From CP2-2F sp034436355 (GTDB lineage Bacteria; Chloroflexota; Anaerolineae; Aggregatilineales; UBA2796): a stretch of DNA of 64,000 nucleotides. A program made the translations under genes and the position numbers. Below are positions 59,689 to 64,000 of this stretch, one piece after another. Under the pieces are notes generated by a model. It saw only the letters and a program-made list of their open reading frames with translations. It did not search any database and was not told where the DNA came from. Positions within the stretch are counted from its first letter, which is position 1; the number at the start of each line of letters is the position of its first letter. Location of the stretch: the NCBI GenBank assembly GCA_034436355.1, contig DAOTVQ010000031.1, forward strand, positions 18,241 through 82,240, in the 5' to 3' direction.

Positions 59689-61344
59689 CTAGCGCCTTGA
59701 CCGCCGCCACCACACCCACAGCCCAACCAGCAGCACCGCGCCCGGCAGCACTGCCAGCGTGATGAAGGCAGTCAGTTCCAAGTCGCGGCTTGGCACACTG
59801 AGCGGCAATTGCCCAAAGACAGGCTCTACCGTCACGCGCTCAAGGAATTCGACCAGCCAATCAATCGTGTTCGTCCACAGGATTTGCCCATCAAAGGCAA
59901 CGATCAGATCGTTGGTCACCCAGTCGGCATCACCAATGACGACCAACCGCCCGCCCGTGATCTCATTTTCGGCGGCTGCCATCAGCGTGAGCGGTCCCGG
60001 CAGATCAGCGGCGCCCCGCGTTGCCCGATCTGGGTTACTTGCCACCTCGCGCAGATCGAGCTTGCCAAAGGCATCGTTGGTGGTGGTATAGATGCGCTGC
60101 ACCCGCACCCCTACAGGCGGATTGGCTGCCACTTGCCACGATTGTGCGATGGCGAAGAGTGGGCGCGCTGCGCTGCCCGTCTGGTCTTTCTGCACAATCG
60201 GATGCCCTTCAAAAAACTGCGCCGCCCGCACGTAGTACTGCGTATCGTTGAAGGACAGCGGATCAAAGACAATATCACGGTTTGGTCGAATGCCCCACGC
60301 CTGCCACAGGTAGGTTGCCAACGGGCTATCTTCCGCCTGCATGAAGCGAATATCGCTGCGGAAGGCAGGCTCCGCCATGATCAGCACCTTGCCGCCGCCG
60401 TTCAAGTAGTTCGCCACACGATCCGCCATTTCGCCCGTAAAATCGCGGGTGGGTGCTAGGATGATCAACGCTGTGGTGCCTTGCGGCACACTTTCACGGC
60501 TCAGGTCGAGCGTGCCAACCTGAATGCCAACCGCACGCAAGCCGTCACGGATGCCGGTTGCTTCCGTATCAAGGTTCAGCTCACCATTGCCGACGCTGAA
60601 TAGGATGTTAAATTTGCCGCGCACTTCAAGCTGCAAGATCGCCTCTGCGATCCAACGCTCATTGATGTAGTCTTCCTCAGCGGGCAATTCAGGCAGGCGA
60701 TCTCGGGCGGAAAGCACTTTCACCGTGAAATTCGGATCGGGCGTGCCGTCGGCAGCCAGATATGAAACGAAAACACCATAGGCGCGCTGCAAGCCGAATT
60801 GCCCGGCAAGGATCGGCTGCTGATCAGGATCAACGTAGACCAGCCGAACTTTATTCGGCGCAGCATCAGCAAACAGCCGCAAAATGGGCGATTCCAGCGC
60901 CTGCTGTGTTAGCAAGCGGCGGCTGTAGAAGGCGGTGATCTGGATTGGGCGCGAAAGCTGCTCCACGATGGGGCGCACATTCGGCTTCAGACGGTAATAA
61001 CCCTGCGCCGTTAAATCCGTTGCGATGCCGCTGCGTGCTGCAATGGCATACAGCGTTAGCACAATGCCGATAAACAGCAGCACGATTAGGGCGCTATTGC
61101 TGCCATAGACGGCGCGCCTGCCGCTGAGCGTGCTGCGGAAATCGTCCGGCGCAAGCAGCATCCACAGGCTAAGCCCCGCCAAGCCGAGCAAGGCGCTGAT
61201 CACCACAAAGGTCGAGAGTTCGCCACTTGCCAGCAGGGCGCCCACTGCCACGATCAACGCAGCGCCACCGATCAGGCTGCTGTAGCGCGCTACCGCCACA
61301 CGGTTTAGGATGAGTGCGCCACGCTGCTTGCCCTCAGAAGCCAT
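59689..61344 (-). CDS. GldG-like auxiliary ABC transporter protein
   Basis: 551 residues. Three helices near the N-terminus (about 20-115) enclose a short loop. The main periplasmic part has the ABC_transp_aux signature (ITAFYSRRLLTQQALESPILRLFADAAPNKVRLVYVDPD, FNILFSVGNGELNLDTE, ALIILAPTRDFTGEMADRVANYLNGGGKVLIMAEP). A final membrane helix (ITLAVLPGAVLLVGLWVWW) ends the chain. It works with the ABC-2 permease encoded just upstream. A ggagaggg site precedes the ATG. No ATP-binding subunit lies beside it. Confidence 0.9.
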   Translation of the reverse strand: MASEGKQRGALILNRVAVARYSSLIGGAALIVAVGALLASGELSTFVVISALLGLAGLSLWMLLAPDDFRSTLSGRRAVYGSNSALIVLLFIGIVLTLYAIAARSGIATDLTAQGYYRLKPNVRPIVEQLSRPIQITAFYSRRLLTQQALESPILRLFADAAPNKVRLVYVDPDQQPILAGQFGLQRAYGVFVSYLAADGTPDPNFTVKVLSARDRLPELPAEEDYINERWIAEAILQLEVRGKFNILFSVGNGELNLDTEATGIRDGLRAVGIQVGTLDLSRESVPQGTTALIILAPTRDFTGEMADRVANYLNGGGKVLIMAEPAFRSDIRFMQAEDSPLATYLWQAWGIRPNRDIVFDPLSFNDTQYYVRAAQFFEGHPIVQKDQTGSAARPLFAIAQSWQVAANPPVGVRVQRIYTTTNDAFGKLDLREVASNPDRATRGAADLPGPLTLMAAAENEITGGRLVVIGDADWVTNDLIVAFDGQILWTNTIDWLVEFLERVTVEPVFGQLPLSVPSRDLELTAFITLAVLPGAVLLVGLWVWWRRSRR

Positions 61345-61359
61345 CGCTTACCCTCTCCA

Positions 61360-62085
61360 CTAGCGCCACCGCCGCGATTGCACAATTTGGGTGGTGGCAA
61401 GCAGCAGCACACCCGCCACACCCAAAAAGAACACGGTGTGATCAAGGCGCACAATGCCAATGGCGAACGAGTAGGAATAGTTGCTTTGGAAGCTGACGCC
61501 GCGCACGAACTCGGCAAGCGGGCGGTTGCTGATCACGTTACCGACCAAATCCGCCTGCCACAAGATCAAAAGCGCCGCCATGCCCAAGAACGCCGCCACA
61601 ATCTGATTTTCGTTCAGGGCAGAGAAAAAGATGCCCACAGCGATGCACGCACCGCCAAACAGCCACACGCCAATATAAGCGGCAAATGCCACACCTAAAT
61701 CCGGCGGGCTAAGCCACACCAACAGCACCTGATGCACTATGGTTAGGCTGATCAGTATTGTATAGTACGCCCAAGCGCCCAAAAACTTACCCAGCACAAT
61801 CTGATAATCTTGAAGCGGCAAGGTCATCAGCAGTTCAAGGGTGCCTTCGCGGTTCTCTTCCGCCAGCAGGCGCATCGTCAGCAGCGGCACAAAAAAGACG
61901 CTGAACTGCGCGAGGTAGATCAGCGGCAGGGCGGCATCGGTGGCGGCGCGTCCGTTGCGGGCTGCCAGATCATCGTTGAAGGTGAAGCCTGTCAGCAGCA
62001 GCACGGCAAACGCCACAAAATAGGCGATGGGCGAATTGAAATACTGCGCCAATTCGCGCCGAAAGATGATCCAGATGAGCTTCAT
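61360..62085 (-). CDS. ABC-2 type permease (GldF-like)
   Basis: 241 residues from the ATG at 62085; a longer reading frame to 62196 has no ribosome site and an unlikely cysteine-rich start. Six membrane helices are predicted: WIIFRRELAQYFNSPIAYFVAFAVLLLTGF, FSVFFVPLLTMRLLAEENREGTLELLMTLPLQDYQIVLGKFLGAW (the conserved ABC-2 region) and others. It matches GldF-type permeases of gliding or export systems. It lies 15 bp upstream of the GldG-like gene, with DUF4340 after that. The ATPase (GldA-like) is missing from this locus. Confidence 0.88.
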   Translation of the reverse strand: MKLIWIIFRRELAQYFNSPIAYFVAFAVLLLTGFTFNDDLAARNGRAATDAALPLIYLAQFSVFFVPLLTMRLLAEENREGTLELLMTLPLQDYQIVLGKFLGAWAYYTILISLTIVHQVLLVWLSPPDLGVAFAAYIGVWLFGGACIAVGIFFSALNENQIVAAFLGMAALLILWQADLVGNVISNRPLAEFVRGVSFQSNYSYSFAIGIVRLDHTVFFLGVAGVLLLATTQIVQSRRWR

Positions 62086-62211
62086 AGTCTCATAATCACT
62101 GTTGCAATCACACATCGCACTGTGCCTGATTTGACATGCACAGTCTAGCGCCGAGTGCGGAAAACCACAACTTGTTTTTGGCAAACTGCCGCGCACTCAT
62201 AGGTGTCTCAT

Positions 62212-62238
62212 TTGACAGCGCATCATCTGTGTTATACT
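62212..62238 (+). promoter_or_regulatory. Candidate promoter of the peroxiredoxin gene
   Basis: Consensus TTGACA (62212-62217), 15-bp spacer, TATACT (62233-62238). A second TACAAT follows at 62243-62248. The divergent ABC-2 gene begins about 130 bp away. Confidence 0.6.
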
Positions 62239-62278
62239 TTTATACAATGAATGCACAAAGTTGGAGTCTATTGGTCAG

Positions 62279-62758
62279 ATGACCACACCAAAAACTGAGA
62301 TAACCATTGGCAGTGAAGTAGGCAACCGTGCGCCTGATTTCACCCTACGCGATCAGAACGAACAGCCCGTCCGTCTTGCCGATCTGCTGGGCAAGGGCGC
62401 TGTTGTGCTGTTTTTCTACCCGAAGGCAAGTTCGCCCGTCTGCACGGCGGAAGCCTGTGCCTTCCGCGACGCCTATACCACCTTCAGCGATCAGGGTGTG
62501 ACTGTGATCGGCATTAGCGACGATCCGCCCGCTGAACAGCGCAAATTTGCTCAGCGCTACCGCCTGCCCTACACCCTGCTCAGCGATGAGCGCGGCAAGG
62601 TGCATAAGCTCTATGATGCACGCACCGCCTTCGGCTTGATGAATAACCGTGTCACCTTCATCCTAGATCGGGATGGCATCATCCGCCACCGCTTCGCCGA
62701 TATGATGAATGGCGCTAAGCACGTTCAAGAGGCGCTTGAGATCATCAAGGCGCTCTAA
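62279..62758 (+). CDS. bcp: Peroxiredoxin, BCP/PrxQ type
   Basis: 159 residues from the ATG at 62279; ggag lies 12 nt upstream and a TTG-initiated longer frame is less likely. Thioredoxin-fold peroxidase: RAPDFTLRDQNEQPVRLADL, FFYPKASSPVCTAEACAFRD with the peroxidatic C55 and the resolving C60 five residues later (atypical 2-Cys PrxQ), TVIGISDDPPAEQRKFAQRYRLPYTLLSDE and VTFILDRDGIIRHRF. It reduces peroxides using thioredoxin. It has its own promoter and ends at a stem-loop. Confidence 0.96.
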   Translation: MTTPKTEITIGSEVGNRAPDFTLRDQNEQPVRLADLLGKGAVVLFFYPKASSPVCTAEACAFRDAYTTFSDQGVTVIGISDDPPAEQRKFAQRYRLPYTLLSDERGKVHKLYDARTAFGLMNNRVTFILDRDGIIRHRFADMMNGAKHVQEALEIIKAL

Positions 62759-62784
62759 GGCAGCACTGCCACACACCTTCATAG

Positions 62785-62812
62785 ACAACGGGCGGAAACT
62801 TCCGCCCGTTGT
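62785..62812 (+). terminator. Stem-loop after bcp, no U-tract
   Basis: A perfect 12-bp stem (62785-62796 and 62801-62812) with a 4-nt loop begins 26 nt after the bcp stop. It is followed by gcgcccta rather than a T run. Confidence 0.6.
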
Positions 62813-62857
62813 GCGCCCTATCACAGCTTTGTTTCACCCCCTAGTCTATCTTTCCTG

Positions 62858-62886
62858 TTGCAGGCTGCCCTGTGGTAAACTATAAA
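62858..62886 (+). promoter_or_regulatory. Promoter of the TPR gene pair
   Basis: TTGCAG (62858-62863), 17-bp spacer, TATAAA (62881-62886). It overlaps the ATG of the longer open frame at 62886 and so supports the start at 62940. Confidence 0.8.
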
Positions 62887-62939
62887 TGAGTGGGCATATT
62901 CGGCGAAACGTCCCTAGCGCGCAATTTTGGGAGCAAAAG

Positions 62940-63308
62940 ATGAGCAGACCGCCAGAAGAACAAAACCTTGAAACCCTGATGCAGATGGCCATTAATACGG
63001 CACGGCGCGGCAATAAGGAAACGGCTAAGGGCATGTTTAACCAAGTGTTGAATATGGATCGGCGCAATGAACGCGCTTGGCTGTGGTTAGCCGCTGTTGA
63101 GGAGGATCAGACCGAGCGCCGCCGCATTTTACAGACCGTTCTGAGCATTAACCCGAATAATAAGAAGGCGCAAGAGCTGATCGCAGCAATGGATCGCGCT
63201 ATTGAGCGCAGCGAACAAGCCTCAATGGCATTTGGCATTCGCCTGATCCTCATTGTGATAGCGGTGCTGGTTGTGGTTGGCGTGATCGTTTTTATCATCA
63301 CGAACTAA
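62940..63308 (+). CDS. Short TPR-like protein with C-terminal membrane anchor
   Basis: 122 residues from the ATG at 62940 with gggag 8 nt upstream. Helical repeats of TPR type occupy about 10-85 (LETLMQMAINTARRGNKETAKGMFNQVLNMDRRNERAWLWLAAVEED, VLSINPNNKKAQELIAAMD). One membrane helix ends the chain (FGIRLILIVIAVLVVVGVIVFIIT, about 98-121), so it is tail-anchored. It resembles the next gene and is probably a duplicate. Unknown function. Confidence 0.85.
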   Translation: MSRPPEEQNLETLMQMAINTARRGNKETAKGMFNQVLNMDRRNERAWLWLAAVEEDQTERRRILQTVLSINPNNKKAQELIAAMDRAIERSEQASMAFGIRLILIVIAVLVVVGVIVFIITN

Positions 63309-63323
63309 GAGGGAGACGTTGGC

Positions 63324-64000
63324 GTGGCAAGCGAAGAACTCGATAAGCTGCTGAGCGCGGCGCGGAAAGCAGCCCTCAGCGGCAACAAGCCTGATGCACG
63401 TAAGTTGCTGGAACAGGTACTGGCAATAGATGATAACAATGAACAGGCATGGCTGCTTCTGGCACGCGTGGTGGATACGCCGCGTGAACGCCGCATTTGT
63501 TATGAGAACGTGCTGGATATTAACCCGCAGAATGCCGAGGCACGCCGCGCCCTAGAGACTCTGCGCCCTTCGCCGCCTTCATCGGCTGCTATCAAGCCGC
63601 CCGCCAGCAGCGCGCCATCAAGCGTCAGCTCGCGCACGCCCAATCAGCCGCCGGTGAAAGCGCCCACTGTGCGCGCCGGCACCACCACGCCCGGCACCGC
63701 TGAGGCATGGCGCAGCCAGCGCGAAGGCACAGCGCTGAACCCGATTGCCGTCGGCATCGCTATCTTTTCCGCATTGGCGATCTTGATTGGCATTGCTGTG
63801 CTGACCAACCCAACCGCAATTCTTGGTGACCCAACGCCTGTGCCAACCAGCCCACTCTTGGCTGCCACCACCGCCGCCGCGCAGAATAATACGCCGCTGC
63901 CCACACCCACACCACCGCTTGTGATTGTGACTGTGCAGGCGAACCCCTTTGCGGTGCCGCCCACGTGGACGCCCACCCTAACGCCCACCCCGCCGCCAAC
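63324..64000 (+). CDS. TPR-like membrane protein with Thr/Pro region (cut by window end)
   Basis: Open from a GTG at 63324 (gggag upstream) to the window end: 225 residues, C-terminus missing. Helical repeats (LDKLLSAARKAALSGNKPDARKLLEQVLAIDDNNEQAWLLLARVVDT, VLDINPQNAEARRALE) are followed by a Ser/Pro linker (about 82-130), a membrane helix (IAVGIAIFSALAILIGIAVLT, about 142-162), then a Thr/Pro-rich outer part. The repeat part is similar to the preceding gene, 15 bp upstream. Confidence 0.85.
   Translation, partial: MASEELDKLLSAARKAALSGNKPDARKLLEQVLAIDDNNEQAWLLLARVVDTPRERRICYENVLDINPQNAEARRALETLRPSPPSSAAIKPPASSAPSSVSSRTPNQPPVKAPTVRAGTTTPGTAEAWRSQREGTALNPIAVGIAIFSALAILIGIAVLTNPTAILGDPTPVPTSPLLAATTAAAQNNTPLPTPTPPLVIVTVQANPFAVPPTWTPTLTPTPPP

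Overview
The window is bacterial chromosomal DNA, GC-rich at roughly 60% and densely packed. It has no rRNA, CRISPR array, insertion sequence or phage gene that I can see. The gene content points to Chloroflexota, probably an Anaerolineae-like lineage. Evidence for this is RNase Y, long Thr/Pro-rich (TPT-type) stalks on membrane proteins, SH3b-domain envelope proteins, a nucleotide-transporter/HEAT/cyclic-nucleotide fusion, a PyrF-PyrE fusion and a primary sigma factor of the usual bacterial type. This assignment is inference from gene style; no rRNA is present to test it.

Left part (1-16,000). On the minus strand lie a truncated secreted glucose/sorbosone-dehydrogenase-like gene, a dipeptide/oligopeptide ABC importer (binding protein and two permeases, with a terminator-like hairpin between them), a GNAT acetyltransferase and a GT-C glycosyltransferase. 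The plus strand then carries RNase Y and a PP2C phosphatase/protein kinase pair. This pair converges, stop to stop, on a 1209-residue transporter/HEAT/cNMP-binding protein and its ParA-like neighbour.

Middle part (16,000-41,000). A pyrimidine operon encodes a membrane protein, dihydroorotase, aspartate carbamoyltransferase, fused OMP decarboxylase-orotate phosphoribosyltransferase and type III pantothenate kinase. A large NYN nuclease-like gene faces it, followed by glmS, a tetrapyrrole-methylase/MazG gene, an MBL hydrolase, a small heat-shock protein and an AAA+ ATPase. A tRNA-Tyr gene of unusual (class I, C1-G72) structure precedes a GNAT/MFS/2'-O-methyltransferase operon. A ribosomal operon encodes L21, L27 and an L31 with an extra RNA-polymerase-alpha-CTD-like domain, and runs on into thymidine kinase and an alkyltransferase-like protein. 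Two nucleoside-type ABC permeases, an SRPBCC protein and a methyltransferase lie on the minus strand. A tRNA-Gly gene with a textbook promoter and terminator follows.

Right part (41,000-64,000). A run of overlapping plus-strand genes encodes a methyltransferase, two small membrane proteins, a TetR regulator, a clan GH-A glycosidase-like protein and a binding protein family 3. A penicillin-acylase-family hydrolase is divergent from an envelope/signalling set: a SWIM-protein C-terminal homologue without the SWIM finger, a TPR-type protein, an SH3b/class A beta-lactamase-like protein, a Ser/Thr kinase with Thr/Pro stalk and SH3b sensor, and a spermidine-synthase-like membrane protein. The primary sigma factor gene has a terminator-like hairpin directly before its start and is followed by a LiaF-like gene and a zinc-ribbon gene. 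A GldF/GldG/DUF4340 set without its ATPase, a peroxiredoxin and two paralogous TPR membrane proteins close the window; the last is cut by the window edge.

Architecture. Convergent genes often share or nearly share stop codons. Many likely terminators are perfect GC-rich stems with no U-tract. Several good sigma70-type promoters (TTGNNN - 16 to 18 bp - TAxAxT) can be read directly.
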